A DNA stretch of 13,548 nucleotides from an uncultured Ruminococcus sp. (GTDB taxonomy: Bacteria > Bacillota > Clostridia > Oscillospirales > CAG-272): NCBI GenBank assembly GCA_902803255.1, contig CADCPG010000092.1, positions 1-13,548 on the forward strand, in the 5' to 3' direction. Each line of letters begins with the position of its first letter. Position 1 is the stretch's first letter. The notes beneath the pieces are model-generated. The model saw only the letters and a program-made list of their open reading frames with translations. It ran no database searches and was not told where the DNA came from. A program made the position numbers and the translations under genes. This document shows, one piece after another, positions 1-7,257 of the stretch.

Positions 1-153
1 GCTGTCGCCCGTGAAGTTGACGGTGTAGAGCAGGTCGCCGTCGGCGGCGGGGGTGTAGAGGTCGATCTCGGGGGAAGTCTCGGTCGCGGCGGCGGGAATG
101 AGGAGTGCGGCGAGCATTATGACGGCCAGGATCGAAGAAAGTGCTTTTTTCAT
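1..153 (-). CDS. Secreted protein of unknown function, 5' part only
   Basis: Fifty-one codons are visible before the left edge. They begin MKKALSSILAVIMLAALL, which is a classic signal peptide: two lysines, a hydrophobic stretch of about 16 residues and an IPAAA-T cleavage-like site near residue 23. The mature part opens with TETSPEIDLYTPAADGDLLY. I do not recognise a family; the GDLLYTVNF stretch would suit an extracellular beta-rich domain, but that is a guess. The start is well supported: AAAAGGAGAA lies upstream, with nine bases between GGAG and ATG. It sits 42 bases downstream of the valS stop on the same strand, with no terminator-like hairpin between, so cotranscription with valS is likely. 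Confidence 0.75.
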   Translation of the reverse strand, partial: MKKALSSILAVIMLAALLIPAAATETSPEIDLYTPAADGDLLYTVNFTGDS

Positions 154-195
154 CAGAGCGTTCTCCTTTTAATCTGTTTATTTGTGATTTGGATG

Positions 196-2856
196 TCAGA
201 GTTTTGACAGGGCGTCCAGTGACGCGGCGTATGTCTCTTTGAGCCTGAGAAGCTTGCCGCGTTCGTTCTCGACGACTTTTTCGGGGGCTTTCGATGTGAA
301 TCCGGGATTCGCGAGCTTTGCCTCGGCCCTCGCGATCTCTCCCTTCAGACGCTCGGTCTCGGCCGTGAGCCTTGCCTTTTCCTTTTCGGTGTCGACGAGC
401 TCGTCGAGCGGCAGGAAAACGGTCGCCGAATCGGTGACGATCTGGACGAAGCCGTCCCCGCCGATCTCATCCGCGTTCCCGGCGTCCGCCGCCTCGGAGA
501 CCGAGGCCAGACGCTCGAAGAAGGGATACGAGCGGGGGCCGAAGCAGGGGAAGGTGCTCTTTATGAACATGCGCGTTTTCTTCGACGCCGGCACGTTCAT
601 CTCTTTTCTGCGGGCCCTGACTGCCTTGATGACGGCTATGATCCTCTCGATGTCGCCGGAGTCCTCAGGGAAGAGGAGCTTTTCGTCGAATTCGGGGAAA
701 GAGGAGATCATGATGCTCTCGGGCTCGGAAGCCGGCCTCGGCAGCGACATGTAGATCTCTTCGGTGATGAAAGGCATGAACGGATGCAGCAGCTTGAGGA
801 TCCCGCGGAGCACGAAGAGCAGCACTCTCGCGGCTGCGTCCCTGTCGGCTTCGGTGCCGGTCCTGCCGGTGAGTCTTGATTTCGACAGCTCGATGTACCA
901 GTCGCAGAAGACGTCCCAGGTGAAATCGTAGACCGACGACAGGGCAATGCCTATCTCGTATCTGTCGAGGTTCGACGTCACCGAAGCGGTCAGGCGTTCG
1001 AAGCGGTCGAGTATCCATCTGTCCTCGGCCGACATCGCGCCGGGGGAGGGAAGACCTTCCTCGTCACCCTTCAGGTTCATTCGAACGAATCTTGACGCGT
1101 TCCAGAGCTTGTTCGCGAAATTCCTCGCCGCTTCGATCTTCTCGTCGGAGAAGCGCATGTCGTTTCCGGGGCTGTTTCCGGTGGCAAGCGCGAAGCGCAG
1201 CGCGTCGGCGCCGTACTTGTCGATGATCTCGAGCGGGTCTATGCCGTTGCCGAGCGATTTTGACATTTTTCTGCCTTCGGCGTCGCGGACAAGACCGTGG
1301 ATGAAGACGTGCGAGAACGGCTTCTCGCCCATGAACTTCAGTCCCATGAAGATCATCTTCGAGACCCAGAAGGTTATGATGTCGTATCCGGTGACGAGGA
1401 CGGACGTGGGGTAGTACTTCTTCAGGTCGGCTTCGGAATCGGGCCATCCGAGCGTGGTGAAGGGCCACAGCGCGGAGGAGAACCAGGTGTCGAGCACGTC
1501 GTCGTCCTGTCTGATATGTCGTCCTCCGCACTTCGGGCAGACCGTGACGTCTTCTTCCGACACCGTTATCCCGCCGCAGTCGCCGCAGTAGTATGCGGGT
1601 ATTCGGTGTCCCCACCAGAGCTGTCTCGAGATGCACCAGTCCTTGATGTTCTCCATCCAGTTGAAGTAGTTCTTCGAGAATCTCTCGGGGATGAAGGAGG
1701 TGTCGCCGCGGCGCACGCACTCGATAGCCGGCTCGGCGAGCGGCTTCATCTTCACGAACCACTGACGGGACGCGACGGGTTCGAGGACCGTGCCGCATCT
1801 GTAGCAGTGTCCTACGCTGTGCGTGCATTTCTCGACCTTGACGAGCAGTCCTTCCGCCTCGAGGTCGGCGACGATCTTCTTTCTCGCCTCAAATCTGTCG
1901 AGTCCCGCGTATTTCCCGCCGTTCCCGTTGATGTGCGCGGTGTTGTCTATGACGATGATGTTCTCGAGTCCGTGGCGAAGCCCGGTTTCGTAGTCGTTCG
2001 GGTCGTGGGCGGGCGTGATCTTGACGCAGCCGGTGCCGAATTCAGGATCGACGTTCTCGTCCTCGATCACTGGTATCTCGCGACCCACGAGCGGGAGTAT
2101 GAGCGTCTTTCCGACGAGATCCGAGAAGCGGGCGTCCCCGGGCGCGACGGCCACGGCGGTGTCGCCGAGCATCGTCTCGGGCCTCGTCGTTGCGACGGTC
2201 ACGTAATGTCCGGGCTCTCCCTTGACGGGATATCTGATATGCCAGAAGGCGCCTTCTATCTCGCGGTAGTCGACCTCGGCGTCCGAAATGACGGTGTTGC
2301 AGTGCGGGCAGAGATTGGTTATGCGGAGTCCTCTGTAGATAAGGCCGTCGTTATACAGCTTAACGAAAACCTTTTTTACGGCGGCGGAGAGCCTGTCGGA
2401 CATCGTGAAGGCTTCGCGGGTGAAGTCGCACGACGAGCCGAGCTTCTGGAGCTGGCTTATGATCCTCGAGCCGTATTTCGCCTTCCAGTCCCAGACTCTG
2501 CGGAGGAATTCCTCGCGTCCCAGGTCGAAACGCGTGAGCCCCTCCTCGACTCTCAGGTGCTCCTCCACCTTGATCTGGGTGGCGATGCCGGCGTGGTCGG
2601 TCCCGGGAACCCAGAGGGTGTCGAAACCTTTCATTCTTTTGTATCTTACGAGTATGTCCTGAAGGGTCTCGTCGAGGGCGTGGCCCATGTGGAGCTGTCC
2701 CGTCACGTTGGGAGGCGGGATGACGACGCAGAAGGGAGGTCTCGTGTCGGCCGGATCGGGCGTGAAGTAGCCCTTTTCCATCCACATTGCGTAAATGCGG
2801 TCTTCGAATCCCGCGGGGTCGTAGGTCTTCGGCAGCTCGTGTGCTGAATCGTTCAT
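196..2856 (-). CDS. valS: Valine--tRNA ligase (valyl-tRNA synthetase)
   Basis: Cytoplasmic class I aminoacyl-tRNA synthetase that charges tRNA-Val and edits mischarged threonine. The 886-residue length is normal for bacterial ValRS. Visible signatures are the HIGH motif as HMGH (residues 56-59, in PPPNVTGQLHMGHAL), the editing-domain block TTRPETMLGDTAVAV (223-237), and Cys pairs C183/C186, C351/C354, C424/C427 and C440/C443, typical of zinc-knuckle ValRS/IleRS proteins. They also include DDDVLDTWFSSALWP (451-465), the KMSKS loop (530-534, GRKMSKSLGNGIDP), the anticodon-binding region with WYIELSK, and a C-terminal coiled-coil arm (about 815-886) with GFTSKAPEKVVE. The frame is open for 38 more codons upstream to 2970, but only the ATG at 2856 has a ribosome site, and MNDSAHELPKTYDP is where family homology begins. 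A consensus promoter lies at 2996-3024. Confidence 0.97.
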   Translation of the reverse strand: MNDSAHELPKTYDPAGFEDRIYAMWMEKGYFTPDPADTRPPFCVVIPPPNVTGQLHMGHALDETLQDILVRYKRMKGFDTLWVPGTDHAGIATQIKVEEHLRVEEGLTRFDLGREEFLRRVWDWKAKYGSRIISQLQKLGSSCDFTREAFTMSDRLSAAVKKVFVKLYNDGLIYRGLRITNLCPHCNTVISDAEVDYREIEGAFWHIRYPVKGEPGHYVTVATTRPETMLGDTAVAVAPGDARFSDLVGKTLILPLVGREIPVIEDENVDPEFGTGCVKITPAHDPNDYETGLRHGLENIIVIDNTAHINGNGGKYAGLDRFEARKKIVADLEAEGLLVKVEKCTHSVGHCYRCGTVLEPVASRQWFVKMKPLAEPAIECVRRGDTSFIPERFSKNYFNWMENIKDWCISRQLWWGHRIPAYYCGDCGGITVSEEDVTVCPKCGGRHIRQDDDVLDTWFSSALWPFTTLGWPDSEADLKKYYPTSVLVTGYDIITFWVSKMIFMGLKFMGEKPFSHVFIHGLVRDAEGRKMSKSLGNGIDPLEIIDKYGADALRFALATGNSPGNDMRFSDEKIEAARNFANKLWNASRFVRMNLKGDEEGLPSPGAMSAEDRWILDRFERLTASVTSNLDRYEIGIALSSVYDFTWDVFCDWYIELSKSRLTGRTGTEADRDAAARVLLFVLRGILKLLHPFMPFITEEIYMSLPRPASEPESIMISSFPEFDEKLLFPEDSGDIERIIAVIKAVRARRKEMNVPASKKTRMFIKSTFPCFGPRSYPFFERLASVSEAADAGNADEIGGDGFVQIVTDSATVFLPLDELVDTEKEKARLTAETERLKGEIARAEAKLANPGFTSKAPEKVVENERGKLLRLKETYAASLDALSKL

Positions 2857-2861
2857 ACGGG

Positions 2862-2868
2862 TTCCTTT
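2862..2868 (-). promoter_or_regulatory. Ribosome binding site fixing the valS start
   Basis: Read on the minus strand this is AAAGGAA, five bases before ATG at 2856. The upstream in-frame ATG at 2970 has only AT-rich sequence before it and no purine-rich site, so the shorter protein is preferred. Confidence 0.7.
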
Positions 2869-2891
2869 CGCCGCCGGGCGTCTTACGTGCC

Positions 2892-2928
2892 GGCCGCAGC
2901 GGATCCGCGTCGGCGGACCGCTAAGGCC
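2892..2928 (-). promoter_or_regulatory. GC-rich hairpin in the valS leader
   Basis: In the transcript, AGCGGTCCG pairs with CGGATCCGCT (one bulged A) around a six-base loop. Flanking GGCC/GGCC segments can extend the stem across a 2x2 internal loop. The hairpin lies in a leader of about 130 bases between the predicted start of transcription (near 2989) and the valS ATG. No T-run follows, so it is not a simple terminator. The conserved T-box sequence (AGGGTGGNACCGCG type), common upstream of Firmicute synthetase genes, is not present. Function is unknown. Confidence 0.45.
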
Positions 2929-2995
2929 TGTGCCGGAGAAGGGCAGTTTCAGAAATACAGACGGCGGCATTTGATAATATATTTTTTCGTATTAT

Positions 2996-3024
2996 AGTAT
3001 ATACTTTTTCCGCTTGTTTGTCAA
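2996..3024 (-). promoter_or_regulatory. Sigma-A type promoter for valS
   Basis: On the minus strand TTGACA (3019-3024) and TATACT (2996-3001) are separated by exactly 17 bases, a near-perfect vegetative promoter. A second TATAAT overlaps just downstream but would need a 22-base spacer. Transcription should begin near 2989. Confidence 0.8.
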
Positions 3025-3231
3025 CTGTTTTTGTTTTATTCTCTCAGAGAACCGGACCGGAGAAACTGAGCCGGGCGGTCGACAGGGATCGGGACGGGAA
3101 AAAGACCCGGAAGGGCGGCGGATTATCCGCCGGCGGGAGTGCAAAAGCGGGTATTTTCCCCATTTCAGGCGAAAAACTGGTCTCCGGGTGAATAATTTTA
3201 GTGCCGGAATTTCATTTTTCTCATTTTATTC
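3025..3231. other. Non-coding spacer between divergent promoters
   Basis: No credible gene is seen here. AT-rich edges flank a GC-rich core (about 3050-3165) containing small inverted repeats, the clearest being CGGCGGA-TTA-TCCGCCG at 3116-3132. The stretch from about 3189 to 3231 is rich in A and T just upstream of the oppA promoter and could act as an UP element. A 73-codon open frame from 3014 starts at TTG without a ribosome site and has no protein-like character. Confidence 0.6.
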
Positions 3232-3260
3232 TTGACAATCGGTTGCGTTTGAGGTATAAT
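3232..3260 (+). promoter_or_regulatory. Consensus sigma-A promoter for the opp operon
   Basis: TTGACA (3232-3237) and TATAAT (3255-3260) are separated by exactly 17 bases, a perfect match to the vegetative consensus at both boxes. Transcription should start near 3267, giving a leader of about 38 bases before oppA. Such a strong promoter suits a highly expressed binding protein. Confidence 0.9.
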
Positions 3261-3285
3261 ACTACGAAAAACCAATATTATTCTC

Positions 3286-3291
3286 AGGAGG
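3286..3291 (+). promoter_or_regulatory. oppA ribosome binding site with a long spacer
   Basis: A full AGGAGG precedes the ATG at 3305 by 13 bases, longer than the usual 5-10. No other start codon lies closer in frame, and the signal peptide begins directly at 3305, so the start is still preferred. Confidence 0.75.
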
Positions 3292-3304
3292 AATAAACCT
3301 AATC

Positions 3305-5473
3305 ATGAAGAAAATCATGAAACTGATCTCGGTCGCTCTCGTGCTTGTGATGCTTGCGGCGTCATTCGCGGCCTGCAGCGATCCCGAGAAGGCAGGCGGT
3401 ATTGTTTCCGATCCTTACGCGGGAAAGACCCATGCTGAGATCTCCGACGAAATCTACGAGAAGGTTCTCGGCGAGTTCGATACCGCTTACAAGGCTGCAA
3501 AGGAAGCCAAGACCGTTGCCGAAAGATTTGCCCTCATGGCCATCGCCGAGGCAAAGCTTCTCGAATCCGGCGTTATGCTCCCGTCCACTTCCAAGGGCGG
3601 CAACTACGCCATCTCCAAAGTCGCTCCCTATACCGCGACGCCTGTTCTGTGGGGCAATGACTCCTACAGATACTACAGGCTCCTGATCGTTGCGGGCGAC
3701 AAGCCGATTAAGGCTGCCGAGAGAAACGAACTCAAAGCTCTCTGGAACGCCAAGAAAGGCACCGGCACCTACTATGAGGAAGCCAAGAAGTACCTCACCG
3801 GAAAGGGCTACACCTTCCAGGATACCTACGAGTACGGCTACACCTCTGACCCTCAGACCTGGGACGCCTTCAACACCTACCGTTCGGCTGATTCCGAAGC
3901 CATCATCAACACCTATACCGGACTTCTCGAGTATGATGTTGAGAATGAGCTGAAGCCCGCTCTCGCCGCCGAGATGCCCACCGTTTCCGCCGACGGTCTC
4001 ACCTACACCTTCAAGATCCGCCAGGGCGTCGACTGGGTCGACTCTCAGGGCAGAGTTCTTGAGCCCGTTACCGCCAAGTCCTTCGTGGCCGCCATGCACC
4101 ACATGCTCGACGCCCAGGGCGGACTTGAGTACCTCGTCAGCGGCATCATCAAGAATGCCGACGCCTACATGAGCAAGGAGATCACCGACTTCTCGCAGGT
4201 CGGCGTAAAGGCTGTTGACGATTATACTCTTGAGTATACTCTCGAGGCCCCCTGCACCTACTTCCTCACCATGTTCGGCTACAACATCTTCGCTCCTCTG
4301 AGCGAGGTCCAGTTTGCTGCCAAGGGCGGTGTGTTCGGCGTTGACGAATTTGCCGAAAAGGCCAAGAGCGACGCTTACACCTACGGCAAGACCCCGAACG
4401 ACATCGCTTACTGCGGCGCTTATCTCGTAACTTCCGCCACCGAGAAGAACAGCATCGTCTTCGAGCTCAATGACAAGTTCTACGCCAAGGACGCCGTCAC
4501 GCTCAAGAAGATCACCTGGACATTCTCCGACGGTTCCAACCCGACATTCGGCTACGACAAGTTCAAGGAAGGCAAATTCGCCGGCGCCGGCCTCAACACC
4601 CAGGCTCTCGCGAAATGCAAGGCCGACGGACTCTTTGACGAGTACGCCTACGTCTCCGCCACCGATGCGACTTCCTACCCGATGTTCCTCAACCTCTACC
4701 GCGCTCAGTACGGCAACTACGACGATCCCACGATCGCTCCGACGACTCTCTCTGACAACCAGAAGAACCGTACCAACATCGCGATGGGCAACCAGAACTT
4801 CAGGCTTGCCGTCTGCACCGCTCTCGACCGCGGCGCCTACAACGCCACGACGACCGGCGACGAACTCAAGCTCACGTCGCTCGTTAACTCCTACACTCCC
4901 GGCAACTTCGTATCTCTTCCCGAGGCCGCGACCGTAAAGATCAACGGCACCGACAAGACCTACGCCGCCGGAACCTACTACGGACAGATCATGCAGGACC
5001 AGATCGATGCCGACGGCATCAAGATCAAGGTCTGGGATCCCACCAAGGAAGAGGGCGCAGGCTCCTCTGCCGGATTTGACGGATGGTACAATGCCGAGAA
5101 CGCCAAGGCTTACATGGCCAAGGCTGTCGAAGAGCTTGCGGAGCAGGGCATCACCGTCACTGAGAAGACCCCGATAAAGCTTGAGATTCCGTACTATGAC
5201 ATCAACGAGATCTACACCGCCAGAGAAAACGCTCTCAAGCAGTCGATCGAGACCTCTCTCGGCAAACTCGTCGAGGTCGTTCTCGTAAAGACCGGCGGCT
5301 CGAACGCTCTCAACTGGTACAACGCCGGCTACTATCCGGAGACCGGTGACACCATGAACTACAACATCGTCGACGTCTGCGGCTGGGGCCCTGACTTCGG
5401 CGATCCCCAGACCTACCTCGACACCATGCTTCCGCAGGCCGGCGGCATGGCCAAGAACATCGGTCTGTATTGA
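3305..5473 (+). CDS. oppA: Peptide ABC transporter substrate-binding lipoprotein, apparently circularly permuted (SBP_bac_5 family)
   Basis: Extracellular receptor of the importer encoded downstream, 722 residues. A lipoprotein signal peptide is clear: MKKIMKLISV, a hydrophobic core and the lipobox SFAAC with Cys24 as anchor. The usual family N-terminus does not appear until about residue 177 (GYTSDPQTWDAFNTYRS, then GLLEYD and LTYTFKIRQGVDWVDSQGR). The protein ends only about 20 residues after GWGPDFGDPQTYLDTM (693-708), where typical members continue for about 80 more. Conversely, residues 46-130 (TVAERFALMAIAEAKLLESG, then VMLPSTSKGGNYAISKVAPY) resemble the C-terminal end of ordinary members. 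I infer a circular permutation, with 131-174 as the new linker. Many codons end in C, consistent with high expression. The ligand is probably a peptide, but specificity cannot be read. Confidence 0.88.
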   Translation: MKKIMKLISVALVLVMLAASFAACSDPEKAGGIVSDPYAGKTHAEISDEIYEKVLGEFDTAYKAAKEAKTVAERFALMAIAEAKLLESGVMLPSTSKGGNYAISKVAPYTATPVLWGNDSYRYYRLLIVAGDKPIKAAERNELKALWNAKKGTGTYYEEAKKYLTGKGYTFQDTYEYGYTSDPQTWDAFNTYRSADSEAIINTYTGLLEYDVENELKPALAAEMPTVSADGLTYTFKIRQGVDWVDSQGRVLEPVTAKSFVAAMHHMLDAQGGLEYLVSGIIKNADAYMSKEITDFSQVGVKAVDDYTLEYTLEAPCTYFLTMFGYNIFAPLSEVQFAAKGGVFGVDEFAEKAKSDAYTYGKTPNDIAYCGAYLVTSATEKNSIVFELNDKFYAKDAVTLKKITWTFSDGSNPTFGYDKFKEGKFAGAGLNTQALAKCKADGLFDEYAYVSATDATSYPMFLNLYRAQYGNYDDPTIAPTTLSDNQKNRTNIAMGNQNFRLAVCTALDRGAYNATTTGDELKLTSLVNSYTPGNFVSLPEAATVKINGTDKTYAAGTYYGQIMQDQIDADGIKIKVWDPTKEEGAGSSAGFDGWYNAENAKAYMAKAVEELAEQGITVTEKTPIKLEIPYYDINEIYTARENALKQSIETSLGKLVEVVLVKTGGSNALNWYNAGYYPETGDTMNYNIVDVCGWGPDFGDPQTYLDTMLPQAGGMAKNIGLY

Positions 5474-5487
5474 TCGGTGAGCTTATC

Positions 5488-5504
5488 TCCCGGTCCTGCC
5501 GGGA
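5488..5504 (+). promoter_or_regulatory. Small hairpin just after oppA
   Basis: TCCCGG and CCGGGA pair around TCCTG, 15 bases after the oppA stop. No T-run follows, so it may protect the 3' end of oppA mRNA rather than terminate it. Confidence 0.4.
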
Positions 5505-5529
5505 AATATCATACTGATTAAATAATGCA

Positions 5530-5594
5530 ACACAGTAAGGGGATGAAGAGTGAGACCTGTAGTCTCCGCCGAGTCCTCTTACTGTGTGATTTTT
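5530..5594 (+). terminator. Long oppA-oppB intercistronic hairpin, probable partial terminator
   Basis: ACACAGTAAG (5530-5539) pairs perfectly with CTTACTGTGT (5578-5587). GGGAT and GTCCT extend the stem to 15 pairs with G-U pairs. The loop holds its own hairpin, GAGAC-CTGTA-GTCTC. Two bases after the stem comes a run of five T (5590-5594). This is the usual place for an incomplete terminator that lets binding-protein mRNA exceed permease mRNA. The T-run is short and the next genes have no evident promoter, so readthrough is expected. The oppB ribosome site follows immediately. Confidence 0.6.
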
Positions 5595-5610
5595 CGGGAA
5601 GATTTTTATT

Positions 5611-7251
5611 ATGACAAAGTATTTGCTAAGACGTCTGCTGCACGGCCTGATCTCGGTGATAATAGTCGTCGCCATCGTCATGCTGCTGATATATTCGCTG
5701 ACAGACAGAGAAAAGATCTTCGGCAGCGACCCGCTTTTCAGCAAAAAATCCAGCAACGTCAGGACGACCTACAAATACGAACAGTGGGAAAAATACGGCT
5801 ATCTCGATTACGTCACATACAACGATTTCCTGGTGTCGCTGACAAGATCGGGTGAGATCACCGAGGAGGAACGCGCTTCCGCCGTCGAGATCGCTCCGAC
5901 AGCAAAGGTGACCGTTAAAGACGGGGAGAGAATTGTCGATATCTTCGCTCCCGACGACAGTCCGAAGGCTTCCGAATACATCCGTAAATTCGCTGACGCC
6001 TATCAGTCGAAGGGATATACGATCGTGCGCCTTAACGCCGACTACTACTCGGCAAAAACACAGCAGCTGGCAAACGGAGGCAAGCAGGTACTGTTTGCCT
6101 ATAAAGACGTGCCTCTGATCAGCCGCATGTTCAAATATTTCACGCGCATCTTCTGGGTGGACAACATCCACTATGTAAACTCCGAAATTGATATCGGGGA
6201 GAGGAAGCTTTCGTTTACTCTTCACGATCCTGCATATACCGGTCCCGACGGGAATGTGAAATTCTCTCCCGCCATCACCGGAAACGGAACTCTTCACAAG
6301 TATCTGTTCTATTGCGACAACAGATTCCCGTTCATCCATCAGAATCTCCTGAACATCCGTATGGGCACCTCCTATTCGGTCAACAAGGACGTCGACGTCT
6401 TCAAGACTATGACAGTCTCGCAGGGCGCGCAGGTCAAAGCGTTCACATACTATCCGACCGGATTCTCCGAGATCAGCGCCGACGATCTCCACTCAGCCAC
6501 CTATCAGGAGAACTCCAGGGAGCTGAACCCGATCGCCCTTGAACGCTATACCGACGATTACACCAATACCGACCTCCGGCTCTCGAGCAAATCCAAGATA
6601 GGATTCTCGTTCGTCATAGGCATCATATCCACCGTCATATCTTATTTTCTCGGCGTTCCGCTCGGGATACTGATGGCAAAGAAAAAGGATACGGTGATCG
6701 ACAATCTCGGCACGATCTTCGTGATATTCATCATAGCCGTGCCGTCTCTGGCATATATCTTCATGTTTCAGGCGATAGGGCGGAGCATCGGACTGCCGAG
6801 CACGCTCGACGTCAACAACGAGAGCTGGAAGATGTATGTCCTTCCGATCGTTTCGCTGTCTCTGCCGTCGATCGCAGGACTTATGAAATGGCTGCGCAGA
6901 TACATGATAGACCAGATGAACTCCGATTACGTAAGGTTCGCGAGGTCGGGCGGTCTTTCAGAAGGTGAGATCTTCACGAAGCATATCCTTAAAAACGCCG
7001 CGATCCCGATCATACACGGCATTCCCGGCAGCGTTCTCGGATCTCTCGTCGGAGGCATCATCACCGAGCGTGTGTACCTGGTTCCCGGCACGGGGAACCT
7101 GCTGACCAACGCCATCAACGCAAACGACAACGGAGTCATCGTCGGACTTACACTGTTCTATTCGCTGCTCTCGATCGTTTCGCTTATCCTCGGCGACATT
7201 CTCATGGGAGCCGTCGATCCGCGTATCTCATTCACAAGCAAAGCGAGGTGA
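5611..7251 (+). CDS. oppB: Peptide ABC transporter permease (OppB type) with a large extracytoplasmic insertion
   Basis: Inner-membrane channel subunit, 546 residues against about 306-340 for usual OppB/DppB. The first membrane helix is residues 12-30 (LISVIIVVAIVMLLIYSL). Residues 31 to about 325 form a mostly polar region that must lie outside the membrane. The standard permease core then starts at about 329 (SKIGFSFVIGIISTVISYFL). Further helices lie at about 367-386, 408-423, 470-485 and 512-534. The cytoplasmic EAA coupling loop is recognisable at 439-464 (DYVRFARSGGLSEGEIF, then KHILKNAAIPI), and the family ending VDPRISF is present. Its ribosome site is weak (CGGGAAG, about nine bases before ATG) and abuts the T-run of the preceding hairpin, which suggests lower expression than oppA. 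oppC follows after six bases. Confidence 0.92.
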   Translation: MTKYLLRRLLHGLISVIIVVAIVMLLIYSLTDREKIFGSDPLFSKKSSNVRTTYKYEQWEKYGYLDYVTYNDFLVSLTRSGEITEEERASAVEIAPTAKVTVKDGERIVDIFAPDDSPKASEYIRKFADAYQSKGYTIVRLNADYYSAKTQQLANGGKQVLFAYKDVPLISRMFKYFTRIFWVDNIHYVNSEIDIGERKLSFTLHDPAYTGPDGNVKFSPAITGNGTLHKYLFYCDNRFPFIHQNLLNIRMGTSYSVNKDVDVFKTMTVSQGAQVKAFTYYPTGFSEISADDLHSATYQENSRELNPIALERYTDDYTNTDLRLSSKSKIGFSFVIGIISTVISYFLGVPLGILMAKKKDTVIDNLGTIFVIFIIAVPSLAYIFMFQAIGRSIGLPSTLDVNNESWKMYVLPIVSLSLPSIAGLMKWLRRYMIDQMNSDYVRFARSGGLSEGEIFTKHILKNAAIPIIHGIPGSVLGSLVGGIITERVYLVPGTGNLLTNAINANDNGVIVGLTLFYSLLSIVSLILGDILMGAVDPRISFTSKAR

Positions 7252-7257
7252 CCTGAA

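Noticed and set aside
1297..2847. A 516-codon open frame on the plus strand opposite valS
   Set aside because: It is an antisense shadow of valS caused by GC-rich codon structure; it has no ribosome site and no family-like composition, while the minus strand carries clear synthetase motifs.
2857..2970. A 38-codon N-terminal extension of valS from ATG at 2970
   Set aside because: No ribosome site precedes it, its Pro/Arg-rich composition is unlike the synthetase, and the ATG at 2856 has a good site at the family's usual N-terminus.
2971..2998. A possible plus-strand promoter (TTGATA, 16 bases, TATAGT) overlapping the valS promoter
   Set aside because: It lies in very AT-rich sequence where such matches are common, and no gene or clear RNA follows before the much stronger oppA promoter.
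3014..3235. A 73-codon open frame upstream of oppA
   Set aside because: It starts at TTG without a ribosome site, overlaps the oppA promoter -35 box and resembles translated non-coding DNA.
5450..5610. A frameshift or premature stop truncating oppA
   Set aside because: No continuation of the missing C-terminal part is found in any frame of the gap, and a matching segment sits at the N-terminus, so permutation explains it better than decay.
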